This document shows, piece after piece, positions 8,196 through 16,958 of a stretch of 59,239 nt of DNA. The stretch is from DASTFY01 sp963829955 (GTDB lineage Bacteria; Actinomycetota; Acidimicrobiia; Acidimicrobiales; Ilumatobacteraceae). Below the pieces are notes generated by a model. The model searched no databases and was not told where the DNA came from. It worked only from the letters and a program-made list of their open reading frames with translations. Position numbers and translations under genes: made by a program. The stretch lies in contig CAWHKS010000012.1 in NCBI GenBank assembly GCA_963829955.1, forward strand, positions 1 through 59,239, in the 5' to 3' direction. Numbering within the stretch: position 1 is the first letter of the stretch; every line of letters starts with the position of its first letter.

Positions 8196-8714
8196 ATGGA
8201 GGTGAGACCGCTGCCCATACACGAGGAGTCCGAAGAGCAGGACCGGGCCTCCGACTGGGAGGGGCAGGAGCTGGCGCCCGGCGCGCGTGGCCACATGGCC
8301 ACGTTCGCCCGGGCGCTGGCCCAGTCCTGCCTCGCCAGTGGCGTGCAGGTCGTGCTCGGTCCGGGCACGCCCTGGCCCCACCAGGCCATCAGCTCGGGGA
8401 TGCCCGCACCCCTCGCCGTCGACGTGGTCGATCTGATGGTGCCGAGCGACTGCGTGGTCGTCCCGGCCGAGCGCATGCCGAGCCCGTCGGCCCGCGCCGC
8501 CGCCCGGGCGTGGGAGGCCGACCGGTTGCTCGTGGCGCCGGCGCTGTTCGGCCGCGAGGTGCTCGCCGTCGGCCTCGCCCCCGTCGGCCGGGACATCCGT
8601 CCCGACCAGCGGGCCGTCGTCGCTGCCGGGCGACGCCTCGCGTCCGCCCTGGCCGCGTGGAGCGCGGAGGTCGGCGGGACGGCAGTCGACGAACGGGGCG
8701 CCGCCCCGGCCTGA
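8196..8714 (+). CDS. Unrecognised 172-residue protein inside the CHAT cassette
   Basis: I do not recognise this protein. It lies between the divergent sigma gene and the convergent CHAT gene, ending 25 bp before the CHAT stop. Residues 30-150 read as a folded alpha/beta domain (VVLGPGTPWPHQAISSGMPAPLAVDVVDLMVPSDCVVVPAERMPSP, then VLAVGLAPVGRDIRPDQRAVVAAGRRLASALAAW), faintly GAF-like in the alternation of short strands with helices. There is no signal peptide or membrane segment. The ATG lacks a clear Shine-Dalgarno sequence. Its position suggests a function tied to the sigma, CHAT and peptidase genes. Confidence 0.6.
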   Translation: MEVRPLPIHEESEEQDRASDWEGQELAPGARGHMATFARALAQSCLASGVQVVLGPGTPWPHQAISSGMPAPLAVDVVDLMVPSDCVVVPAERMPSPSARAAARAWEADRLLVAPALFGREVLAVGLAPVGRDIRPDQRAVVAAGRRLASALAAWSAEVGGTAVDERGAAPA

Positions 8715-8739
8715 CGGCCACCGGCGCAGCCGCAGCAGC

Positions 8740-11433
8740 TCAGCCCAAACCGAAGCAGGCGAACGCGGACCGCACGGCCACCGCGGCCGGGCGGTCCGGC
8801 ACGATCTCCTGCCGCGCCCGGGCGAGAGCGACGGCCACCGGTGCACCGCCGGCGATCCCGCGGTGGAGCGCGACCATCATCGTCACCGCGGCGTCATCGG
8901 GCACGGGCACCAGGCTGGCCACGACCGACTCCGTCCCGGCGCGATGCAGCGCCGCGCCCAGCCCGAGCAGCTCGTCGCCGGCGCTGACCGCCGCGGTGCC
9001 GACATCGCAGGCCGCGAGAACGACGAGCCTCGGCGCCTCGTGGAGCTGCTCGAGGTCGAACACGGTGAGCGGACCGTCGGCGAGCTGGAGGCTGGAGAAC
9101 ATCGGGTTGTCGACCCGGAACGAGCCGTGGCAGGCGAGGTGCGCGATCTCCGCGCCCTCCAACGCGGCCAGGACATCGTTGATGGACGAGGCCGCCGGAC
9201 CGAAGGTGCGGGCTCCGGGGTACACGGTGGCCAGCGCCGCCAGCTCCGCCCCGGCCCCGGCCAGGCCCGGCCCCGCGGCCAGGACCACGTGGCCACCGGC
9301 CAGCGGTGTGGCCGGAGCACCGATGGTCTTCAATGACGGCACGACCGAGACGGCCCGCCCGTCACACGACGGCAGGGCGGACCACGGCAGCGCGTGGAGC
9401 GGGCCGGTCGGGCAGACGACGATCGGAGCGCCGTCGTCGCCCGGCCGGCCGCCGACGAGCGGGGCCACGAGCGCGCCGTCGAGCCGCGCGAGCGCGTCCT
9501 CGAGCGAGGCCTGGGCAGCGCGCAGGCTCGGCGCCGGTGTGCCCGGCCGGGCCAGGCGGCGGAGCGCGAAGAGCGCTCCCCCGAGCAAGGTGTCGACCTG
9601 CTGTCGCGTCGTGCCGAGGTGCACCAACCTGGCCCGGCCGTCGTGCAGCGTGGCGGCGCCGAGACGGCCGTCGAGCTCGAAGTACACGAGCAGGTGCCCG
9701 GGTCCGAGGCGTGCGTGGAGCGCGGCGGGGTCGAGGCGACGGCGGGCCCGTTGCTGACCGCCAGCCGTCTGACGGGCCCGGGTCCGGACCCGCGCTTCGA
9801 GCTCAGCGATCGTCCGCCGGGCCGGCGCCGGATCCTCGCCCTCGGCAACGGCGTGTTCCAGCCGGGCGGCAGCCGAGCGCAGCGCGACCAGGTCCTCCCC
9901 CATCGGCGCGTCCGGCCCGGCCCCGTCGCCACCGGCGGCCAGCGGGAGCTCCAGGGACGCACCCCGCCAGCGATCCAGCAACTCGAGCACCTGCCAGGGC
10001 TCGGCGTCATCGACGGCGATCCGCAAGCCGAGCTCGGCCAGCGCGGCGCCGTGGCCGGCGGCGCCCACCCGCAGCTCCGTTGCCCCCATCAGCGCCTGCA
10101 GGTCGGCCACGGCGTCGAGCCCCGCGTTCACGGCCCTCCGGGCGCCGACGCGATCGCCGCCGTCCACGCGGTTGACCGCCTCGGCCTGCCACGCCCGGGC
10201 CCGCTCCACCAGCGGTCCCCGGTCGCGATGCACCCTCACGGCGTCGAGGCAGCGGCGGGCCGTGCCGGTCTCGCCGAGATCGCGGGCCACCAGGCCGGCG
10301 GTGAGACGGGCATCGAGCTCCTCGGCCACGAGCCCGGCCGAGGCGAGGGCGTCGGCGCACTGGACGGCCAACGTCATCGTGCGCCGGTCCCGCCGCCCGA
10401 GCGCGGTCCGAGCCCGCACGATCACGTGCTCGGCCTGGGCGGCCAGCCCCGGGCGACCCTGCCGCTGCAGTGCTCGCCTCGCCCGCGTGGCCGTGACCAT
10501 GGCATCCGCGGCCTCCCCGTCCGCCAGCTCGGCGGAGGCCAGGAGCACACGCGCCTCGGCGACCTCGGCCGACGCACCGCCCTGCTCCAATGACGCCACC
10601 GCGGCCTGCGCCGCCTCCCGGGCTTCGCGATGCAGGTTGGCGCGGGCGAGCGCTCGGGCCCGGCCGACCAGGTTGAGGCCGATCGGGGCACCGACCGACC
10701 GGAAGCGGTCGTCGGCCTCGTCGAACCGGGTCAGCGCGGCGGGCAGGTCGCCAGCCACGGTCAAGGCGAAGCCGAGGTTGTGGAGGAGCTCGGCCTCCGC
10801 CAGCACGGCCTGCTCGGCGCGGGCGAGTGTGATCGCCTCGTGCAGGTCGTCCACGGCCGCCTCGACCCGCCCGGTGAAGGCAAGGGCGATGGCGCGGTTG
10901 TTGAGCACGCGCAGCCGGTCACGCGCCGGAAGCTGCCCGTCCAGGGCCGTGTCGTAGCGGGTCAGTGCCTCCTCGAGCCGACCGAGCCGCTCCAGGAGGA
11001 TGCCGTGCTGGGCGCAGGCCAGCAGCGCGGTCTCGCCCGACGCCAGCCGCTCCGCTTGCTCGATCTCATCGAGCGCGGCCCGGACGCGCCCCGACTGGAA
11101 CAGGGCGAGCGAGAGGGTGACCCGCGCCTCGGCCTCCCGCTCGGCCAGCCCCGCGCGGGACGCCAACCGCACGGCCTGCCGCGCCTCCCGGGCCGCATCG
11201 GAGGGCCGATCCAAGGCCCGCAGCGCCCTCGCCGCCGTGCGATGAGCGATGGCGGCCGCCTCGGGACCGATCCGCGGGCGGCCGAGCAGCTCACCGGCCT
11301 CGCCGAGCGCCCGCTGTGGATGCTCGGCCACCATGTCCTGCAGGGCCAGCGCCGTGACCAGGGCGCTCCGGGCTGCCGCGTCAGACCCCGTCTCGGCCCC
11401 TGCGTCCGATCGGGCGTCCGATCGGCGACCCAT
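8740..11433 (-). CDS. TPR-CHAT protein (caspase-like cysteine peptidase)
   Basis: The 897-residue protein has an Ala/Arg-rich helical N-terminal region (about 25-560) of TPR-like repeats, for example HNLGFALTVAGDLPAALTRFDEADDRF and RVLNNRAIALAFTGRVEAAVDDLHEAI. A linker follows, then a C-terminal CHAT domain (about 620-897). The CHAT domain shows the caspase-like dyad: His in EIAHLACHGSFRVDNPMFSSLQL (about 766) and Cys in RLVVLAACDVGTAAVSAGDELLGL (about 808). CHAT proteins are clan CD proteases, some activated by partner proteins in conflict systems. Start ATG 11433 was chosen because upstream codons overlap the divergent peptidase gene. No signal peptide, so cytoplasmic. Confidence 0.9.
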   Translation of the reverse strand: MGRRSDARSDAGAETGSDAAARSALVTALALQDMVAEHPQRALGEAGELLGRPRIGPEAAAIAHRTAARALRALDRPSDAAREARQAVRLASRAGLAEREAEARVTLSLALFQSGRVRAALDEIEQAERLASGETALLACAQHGILLERLGRLEEALTRYDTALDGQLPARDRLRVLNNRAIALAFTGRVEAAVDDLHEAITLARAEQAVLAEAELLHNLGFALTVAGDLPAALTRFDEADDRFRSVGAPIGLNLVGRARALARANLHREAREAAQAAVASLEQGGASAEVAEARVLLASAELADGEAADAMVTATRARRALQRQGRPGLAAQAEHVIVRARTALGRRDRRTMTLAVQCADALASAGLVAEELDARLTAGLVARDLGETGTARRCLDAVRVHRDRGPLVERARAWQAEAVNRVDGGDRVGARRAVNAGLDAVADLQALMGATELRVGAAGHGAALAELGLRIAVDDAEPWQVLELLDRWRGASLELPLAAGGDGAGPDAPMGEDLVALRSAAARLEHAVAEGEDPAPARRTIAELEARVRTRARQTAGGQQRARRRLDPAALHARLGPGHLLVYFELDGRLGAATLHDGRARLVHLGTTRQQVDTLLGGALFALRRLARPGTPAPSLRAAQASLEDALARLDGALVAPLVGGRPGDDGAPIVVCPTGPLHALPWSALPSCDGRAVSVVPSLKTIGAPATPLAGGHVVLAAGPGLAGAGAELAALATVYPGARTFGPAASSINDVLAALEGAEIAHLACHGSFRVDNPMFSSLQLADGPLTVFDLEQLHEAPRLVVLAACDVGTAAVSAGDELLGLGAALHRAGTESVVASLVPVPDDAAVTMMVALHRGIAGGAPVAVALARARQEIVPDRPAAVAVRSAFACFGLG

Positions 11434-11456
11434 CGCCCGGATGGTAGAACGGCGCC
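11434..11456. promoter_or_regulatory. 23-bp divergent promoter between the CHAT and S8 genes
   Basis: The two start codons are only 23 bp apart. The ten bases ATGGTAGAAC (11441-11450) hold a minus-strand TACCAT, 7 bp before the CHAT ATG, and a plus-strand TAGAAC, 6 bp before the S8 ATG. The two putative -10 boxes share two base pairs, so polymerase could not use both at once. There is no room for a leader on either side. Confidence 0.5.
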
Positions 11457-12781
11457 ATGGCCGCCGAGGAGGTCCACGGCTGGAAGGCCGGGATCCTCGC
11501 CCACTACCTGCGCGATCAGCAGCTCCAGGTGTTCGACCCGGACGGCGACAACGCCTTCTTCGTCCCCAACCAGTTGCTCGTGGCCGGGGGGGTGGCGACG
11601 CCGGTGCGCACGCGTCTGGAGCGCTACGGCGCCCGGCGGGCGCCCGGCACGATCCGGCTTCCCCGGCGCGGCGAGGCCGAACGCTCCGACGCCGCATCCG
11701 CGATCGACGAACCCGGCGAGGTCGTCGACCTCGATCCCCGTCGCAAGGTGGATGTCGCCGAGCTGGCCATCGAGCTCGACGACCAGCACCCCGGCGCGGT
11801 CGCCCCGAACCACCTCGTGACCGGGTTGCAGCGGCGCATGGGGTGGCCCGACGGCGACCCCGAGCCGGCGCCGGACGCGCTGCCATCCTTGCCGAAGCCG
11901 CTCCCGGGCGACGGCGGCGGCATCACCGTGGCCGTGATCGACACCGGGTGGCCGTCCCGCCTCCCCCGCAGCATCGACTGGTTCGAACGCGGGCTGCGAC
12001 CACTCGACCGCGCCGGGCGAAGTCGACGAGGCCGGACGGGCGCTGCGCCACATCGACCCGCTCGACCGCGACCGCGACGGCTACCTGGACGTGGAGGCCG
12101 GACACGGCCTGTTCGTCGCCGGTCTCGTGCGGCGCATGGCGCCTCGGGCCCGGCTGGTGTTCCTGAAAGCGCTCAACAGCGACGGTGTAGGCACCGAGCT
12201 GGGCGTGGCCCGCGCCATCCGCTACGCCGTGGCGCGGGGCGTCGACATCATCAACCTCTCGCTCGGCTTCTACACCGTGCGCAACCGCACGCCGGCCGGC
12301 GTCGAGGCCGCAGTCGCCGCGGCGCGAGCCGCCGGCACGGCCGTGGTGGCGGCAGCGGGCAACGACGGGCTCGACTCGCCCAGCTTCCCGGCGTCGTTCC
12401 CGGGGGTGGCTGCGGTCGGCGCGCTCGGCGGCCGACCGTCAAGGGCGGGCGGCTTTCTCCAACCACGGCGACTGGGTCGAGGTGTACGCGCCGGGCGAGA
12501 ACGTGCAGAGCTCGTTCGTGCGGGGCCGGGAGAACTCGGACCTCACGGAGGACAAGGACTCGGACGCGTTCCGTTCCAACACCGCGCTGTGGAGCGGGAC
12601 GTCGTTCGCCTGCGGCTACGTGAGCGGCCACCTGGCCAGCGTGCTGAGCCGTGCCCGGCCCGCGGGCGGGACCCCGGCACTGGCCGCCTCGAAGGTGGCA
12701 CAGGCCGAGGAGGCCATCGAGGCGCTCCCCCGCATGGCCGGCACTGCGGCCGGCCGCCTCGAACCGCAGCCCGCCTTCTGA
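11457..12781 (+). CDS. Cytoplasmic S8 (subtilisin-like) serine peptidase, frame broken twice
   Basis: The family protein is spread over three frames. Frame one (11457 to about 12015) gives an N-terminal region of about 150 residues without signal peptide and VAVIDTGW with the catalytic Asp. Frame two (to about 12445) gives EAGHGLFVAGL with His, then INLSLG and AAAGNDG with the oxyanion Asn. Frame three gives NHGDWVEVYAPGENVQSS and SGTSFACGYVSGHLAS with the Ser. Removing one G near 12015-12017 and one near 12443-12449 yields an intact 440-residue peptidase. All catalytic residues survive, so I suspect sequence errors. It is divergent from the CHAT gene and is a likely partner or effector. Confidence 0.8.
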
Positions 12782-12793
12782 CGGCGGGCGGGT

Positions 12794-14014
12794 CTACAGC
12801 GGCAGGTCGCCCGTGGCCCGCTTGGTGGAGCCGGTGTCCGTGTAGGCGGCGATGGTTCGCTGGGCGATGCGCATCTGGTGGATCTCGTCGGCACCGTCGG
12901 CGAAGCGGGCCCAGCGGGCCTGCTTGAGCATGTCGGCCAGGGGGGTGTCGGTCGAGTAGCCGAGCGCGCCGTGGACCTGGATGGCGCGGTCGATGATGCG
13001 CCACAGGCTGTTGGCCACGAAGTGCTTGGCCATCGACACTTCGGCCGTGAAGTCGAGCTTGTGCTCGATGCGGTACGCGGCGTGCAGCACCATCAGCTTG
13101 CACTGGTACATCTCCATGGCCGAGTCGGCGATCAACCACTGGATGCCCTGCTTCTCGGCCAGGTAGGACCCGTGGCTGTAGCGCTCGAGGGCCCGCTTCA
13201 CGGTCATGTCGAGGGCGATCTCGGCCTGGCCGATCCAGCGCATGCAGTGGGCCAGGCGGGCCGGGCCCAACCGGTACTGCCCGAGGAGGTGCCCCTGGCC
13301 CTGCCCGCCGAGCATGTTGGCCTGGGGCACCCGCAGGTCCTCGATGACGATCTCGCAGTGGTTGTGCGAGCCGCTCATCGTGTGGATGTCCCGGACCGCG
13401 GTCCAGCCCGGGCTCGGCAGGTCGACGATGAAGGCCGTGTTGGCGGCCTGGGGGATCTCCGGGTCCTCCTCGGTGCGGGCGATGAGGATGGCGAACTTGG
13501 CCCCCTTGGCGCCCGAGATGAACCACTTGTGGCCGTTGACGATCCACTCGTCCCCGTCCCGGTAGCCAAAGGTCTGGATGAGCGTCGGGTCCGAGCCCGC
13601 CACCTCGGGCTCCGTCATGGCGAAGCAGGAGCGGGCAGTGCCTTCGCACAGCGGCCGCAGGTACTTCTCCTTCTGCTCTGGTGTCCCCCAGTGCTCGATC
13701 GTGTGCTGGTTGCCCTCGTCGGGCGCCTGGGCGTTGATGACGAAAGGGCCGATGCCGACCTTGGCCGCCTCCGCCGACACCGCCGCCATCGCCGTGGGTC
13801 CCAGCCCCATGCCGCCCCACTCCGGCGGCATGTGCGGCAACCAGATCCCCCAGTCCTCGCGGGCGATCTTGCGCAGCTTGACGATCGCCTTGATGACGTC
13901 GCTGCGCTGCGCCTGGTCCGTCGCCTCCCACTCCGGCCGGACGACGTCGTCCATGAGCGAGCGGACCTTCAGGCGGATCTCGTCCACCTCGGGAGGGAAC
14001 GTGAAGTCGATCAT
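12794..14014 (-). CDS. Acyl-CoA dehydrogenase family protein
   Basis: The 406-residue flavoprotein has the ACAD fold: N-terminal helices (MIDFTFPPEVDEIRLKVRSLMDD), the middle domain with SCFAMTEPEVAGSDPTLIQT and WIVNGHKWFISGAKGA, and the C-terminal bundle with QGHLLGQYRLGPARLAHCMRWIGQAEIALDM and QVHGALGYSTDTPLADMLKQARWARFADGADEIHQMRIAQRTI. It probably removes alpha,beta hydrogens from an acyl-CoA, but the chain length is not evident. The start ATG 14014 has CAGACT 6 bp upstream. It is divergent from menG and shares no function with it that I can see. Confidence 0.92.
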   Translation of the reverse strand: MIDFTFPPEVDEIRLKVRSLMDDVVRPEWEATDQAQRSDVIKAIVKLRKIAREDWGIWLPHMPPEWGGMGLGPTAMAAVSAEAAKVGIGPFVINAQAPDEGNQHTIEHWGTPEQKEKYLRPLCEGTARSCFAMTEPEVAGSDPTLIQTFGYRDGDEWIVNGHKWFISGAKGAKFAILIARTEEDPEIPQAANTAFIVDLPSPGWTAVRDIHTMSGSHNHCEIVIEDLRVPQANMLGGQGQGHLLGQYRLGPARLAHCMRWIGQAEIALDMTVKRALERYSHGSYLAEKQGIQWLIADSAMEMYQCKLMVLHAAYRIEHKLDFTAEVSMAKHFVANSLWRIIDRAIQVHGALGYSTDTPLADMLKQARWARFADGADEIHQMRIAQRTIAAYTDTGSTKRATGDLPL

Positions 14015-14060
14015 CGGCGCAGTCTGGCACTGCCTCCCGTTGCCGGGCAGACTCCCGCCC

Positions 14061-14780
14061 GTGCCGAGCCCCAACGATCACCGCGCACCGTGGGACGGCG
14101 ACCGACTCCCCGAGGGCGAGGCCAAGGTGCGGGCCGTCCGACAGATGTTCGACGCCATCGCCCCCCGCTACGACCTCGTCAACCGGCTGATGACGTTCCG
14201 GCTCGACGTCCGCTGGCGCCGGCTGGCCGTGCGCTCGCTGGATCTGCAGCCTGGATCGCTGGTCGCCGACCTGGCCTCGGGCACCGGCGACCTGTGCGTC
14301 GAGCTTGCCCGCCAAGGGCTGCGGCCGATCTCGATCGACCTCTCGTTCGGGATGTTGCTCGCCGATCGCAGCGGCGCGCCGCGGCTGCAGGCCGACATCC
14401 TCCAGCTCCCGGTGCCCGACGGCTCGCTCGACGGGGTGACGTGCGGTTTCGCGCTGCGCAACCTCGTCGAGCTCGGCGCGTTCTTCGACGAGCTCGGCCG
14501 CGCCGTCCGCCCGGGCGGCCGGATCGCCTTGCTCGACGTGGCCACCCCGCCCAACGCGGTGATCCGCTGGGGTCACGGCGTGTACTTCGGCAAGGTCGTG
14601 CCCCGCATCGGCGGCCTGCTCTCCGACCCTGCCGCGTACCGGTACCTGCCCAAGAGCGTGGCCTACTTGCCGTCGCCCGCCGAGATGCTCGAGCGCCTCC
14701 GGCAGAGCGGCTTCACCACGGTCCAGCGCCGGCTGCTGTCAGGGGGCGTCACGCAACTCGCCACGGCGACCCGGGAGTGA
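14061..14780 (+). CDS. menG: Demethylmenaquinone methyltransferase
   Basis: The 239-residue UbiE/MenG-type SAM methyltransferase performs the last step of menaquinone synthesis, C-methylation of demethylmenaquinone. It shows FDAIAPRYDLVNRLMTFRLDVRWRR (UbiE signature 1), SAM motif LVADLASGTGDLCVELA, DILQLPVPDGSLDGVTCGFALRNL and the C-terminal YRYLPKSVAYLPSPAEMLERLRQSGF. GTG 14061 is preceded by CAGACT at 14048-14053, a leaderless-type -10. It leads into menF 4 bp downstream. Confidence 0.93.
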   Translation: MPSPNDHRAPWDGDRLPEGEAKVRAVRQMFDAIAPRYDLVNRLMTFRLDVRWRRLAVRSLDLQPGSLVADLASGTGDLCVELARQGLRPISIDLSFGMLLADRSGAPRLQADILQLPVPDGSLDGVTCGFALRNLVELGAFFDELGRAVRPGGRIALLDVATPPNAVIRWGHGVYFGKVVPRIGGLLSDPAAYRYLPKSVAYLPSPAEMLERLRQSGFTTVQRRLLSGGVTQLATATRE

Positions 14781-14784
14781 GCCC

Positions 14785-15966
14785 GTGGGCATGAGGGCCG
14801 TCACCAGACCACTCGACCGCGAGGTCGACCTCAACGGCTTCGCCCGCGGTGACGGGTTCCTGTTCGTGCGCGATGGAGTCGGGCTCGCCGGACGAGGCGT
14901 GGCGGCGCGCGTCCCGGTGGCCGAGGTGGCGGGGGCGCTGGCGGCCATCGAGCGCGACGACACGGTCGGGCGGCCCGGGTGCGGTCCCATCGCTCTCGGC
15001 GTGCTCCCGTTCCGACCGGCGGACGGGACACAACTCGTCATCCCGGCCGTCACCATCGGGAAGGGTCCGGACGGCGACCGCTGGATCACGACGATCGACG
15101 GGGCCGAGGCGGACTTGGAGCCGCCTCATGCACCGACCGCCCGCGCCGGCGCGTTCAGTGTCGTCCCCGGGATGCCGGTCGAGACGTACCTGGCCGCGGT
15201 CGCGACCGGGCGCGACGCCGTTCGGGCCGGCCGCCTCACCAAGGTCGTGATCGCCCGAGATGTACTGGTGGAGGCCGACCGGGCCCTCGACGTCCACGCC
15301 ATCCTCCTGCGCCTGCGGGCTTCGTTCGGTTCGAGCTACCGGTACTCGGTGGACGGCTTCGTCGGCGCGTCGCCGGAGCTGCTCGTGGCCCGGCACGGGG
15401 ACGTCGTGCGCTCGCACCCGCTCGCCGGCACGGCGCCCCGGACGGGTGATCCGACCACGGACGCCGTCACCGCGGCCGCGCTCATCGCCTCCACCAAGGA
15501 CCAGGTCGAGCACAGGGTGGTCATCGACGTCGTGCACGAGACGTTGCTGCCGTGGTGCAGCTACGTCGACTGGGAGGCCGAACCCTCCATCGTCACCGTG
15601 GCCAACGTGCAGCACCTGGGCACCCTGATCGAGGGCCGGCTCTCGTCGCCCCCGCCGAACGTCCTCGAGATGGTGGAGGCGCTCTCCCCGACACCGGCCC
15701 TCGGCGGCCATCCCCGTGCCGACGCCCTGGAGCTCATCGCCGCCATCGAGGGCATGGACCGCGGCCGCTACGGCGGCGCCGTCGGGTGGGTGGACGCAGC
15801 CGGCAACGGCACGTGGGCGGTGGCCATCCGATGCGCGGAGATCAGCGGGGCCCGGGCGCGACTCTTCGCCGGCGGGGGCATCGTGGCCGACAGCGATCCG
15901 CACGCCGAGCTGGCCGAGACGCAGGCCAAGCTGCAGGCCATGCTGTCGGCGATCGTGCGTCCCTGA
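14785..15966 (+). CDS. menF: Isochorismate synthase
   Basis: The 393-residue chorismate-binding enzyme converts chorismate to isochorismate, the first committed step toward menaquinone. Diagnostic stretches are LTKVVIARDVLVEADRALDV, SPELLVARHGDVVRSHPLAGTAPRTGD, SSPPPNVLEMVEALSPTPALGGHPRADALELIAAIEGMDRGRYGGAVGWVD and FAGGGIVADSDPHAELAETQAKLQAML. The GTG start follows a GGGAG by 7 bp and lies 4 bp after the menG stop, so the two form an operon. An EntC-type siderophore role is less likely given the men neighbours. Confidence 0.9.
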   Translation: MGMRAVTRPLDREVDLNGFARGDGFLFVRDGVGLAGRGVAARVPVAEVAGALAAIERDDTVGRPGCGPIALGVLPFRPADGTQLVIPAVTIGKGPDGDRWITTIDGAEADLEPPHAPTARAGAFSVVPGMPVETYLAAVATGRDAVRAGRLTKVVIARDVLVEADRALDVHAILLRLRASFGSSYRYSVDGFVGASPELLVARHGDVVRSHPLAGTAPRTGDPTTDAVTAAALIASTKDQVEHRVVIDVVHETLLPWCSYVDWEAEPSIVTVANVQHLGTLIEGRLSSPPPNVLEMVEALSPTPALGGHPRADALELIAAIEGMDRGRYGGAVGWVDAAGNGTWAVAIRCAEISGARARLFAGGGIVADSDPHAELAETQAKLQAMLSAIVRP

Positions 15967-15987
15967 GCAGCGCTCCGGAGCAGGCTC

Positions 15988-16842
15988 CTACTGGACGCGC
16001 GAGCTCGTCAGCAGGAGCGGCGTGGTGAGCCATTGCTCCCACGGCGTCATGGGCCGCACGCCCTTGGGATAGGCGTAGGGGCGGGCCGGTGGAATGTCGC
16101 CCGTAGTGTCGACGACGTACACCTTCGTGCCCTCCGGGGCCCAGTCGAAGAGGAACTGCGCGTTGGCGAACTCCTGCCGAACGCAGCCGGCCGACAGCGA
16201 TCGGCCGAGCTGCTCGGTGCTCTGGATGGGGCGACCGTGCTTGGTCGGGATGCTGTGGAAGCCGATCGCCGCGCCGGTGCCCCCCCGGGCGAAGCGAACC
16301 ATGAACTCCATGCGGGTCGGGCTGTTGGCGACACCCGTATAGCGGGACTTCGAGAACACCCAGAACTCCCCCACGCCCGGCTGCTTGCGGGCCTTGTGCC
16401 CGGACACCGGGTAATCCTTCGTGACGGTGCCATCGGCCTCGACGAGCCAGACGTGCATCGCCCCCATGTCGTAGACGACGCGCCGGCCCATGCCGGAGAA
16501 GATCGGCAGCGGCACCGTCGGTGCGGCCGGCGCGACCGGGGCGGGTGCTGGCGCCGGCGGGACGGGTGCCGGGACCACCGGGGCCGGGACCACCGGGGCC
16601 GGGACCGGCGGCGCCGGAATGGCGGGCGCGGGAATGGCGGGCGCGGCGATGGCCACCGGTGTCACTGGGGCCTGAGCAGGGGCGCCCGGCGCGGGCGGCG
16701 GGATCCCCGGCCCGATGGCCTGGGGCGTGGCTAGTGCGGCTGGCGCCGCGGCCGGATCCACCGGCACGACGACGACGTCGGCCCCCGAGGCGCAGGCGGT
16801 GAGCAATGCGGCGGCTGCGGTCAGGCCCCACGGCGTGCGCAT
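15988..16842 (-). CDS. L,D-transpeptidase (YkuD) lipoprotein
   Basis: The 284-residue protein carries a short signal ending in LTAC, a lipobox, then a Pro/Ala-rich linker (residues 30-115, repeats of PAPVVPAP). The YkuD domain follows, with IGFHSIPTKHGRPIQSTEQLGRSLSAGCVRQEFANAQFLFDWAPEGTKVYVVD. The His and the Cys of SAGCVR are catalytic. Such enzymes make 3-3 cross-links in peptidoglycan. Start ATG 16842 has GGGGAG 10 bp upstream. Located on the opposite strand within the men region, with no link to quinone synthesis. Confidence 0.9.
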   Translation of the reverse strand: MRTPWGLTAAAALLTACASGADVVVVPVDPAAAPAALATPQAIGPGIPPPAPGAPAQAPVTPVAIAAPAIPAPAIPAPPVPAPVVPAPVVPAPVPPAPAPAPVAPAAPTVPLPIFSGMGRRVVYDMGAMHVWLVEADGTVTKDYPVSGHKARKQPGVGEFWVFSKSRYTGVANSPTRMEFMVRFARGGTGAAIGFHSIPTKHGRPIQSTEQLGRSLSAGCVRQEFANAQFLFDWAPEGTKVYVVDTTGDIPPARPYAYPKGVRPMTPWEQWLTTPLLLTSSRVQ

Positions 16843-16958
16843 GGTGATCGTTCTCCCCGACGCCCCAGAGGAGAACCGCCCGTCCCGCACTCGAACACCG
16901 AGCGTATCCGCCCGTCACGCCCCGATGCCAGCACCCTCGCCGGCCCGCCGGAGAGCCG

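Noticed and set aside
8740..11886. CHAT protein extended to 1048 residues
   Set aside because: The extra N-terminus is Arg/Ala-rich and overlaps the divergent S8 coding region. ATG 11433 has a -10-like box 7 bp upstream.
11457..12781. Programmed ribosomal frameshifting in the S8 gene
   Set aside because: There is no classic slippery heptamer, and the essential ftsW and murG show the same kind of one-base break, so sequence error is simpler.
12543..14576. 677-codon minus-strand frame over the ACAD and menG genes
   Set aside because: Shadow frame; the ACAD and MenG products carry complete family motifs in other frames.
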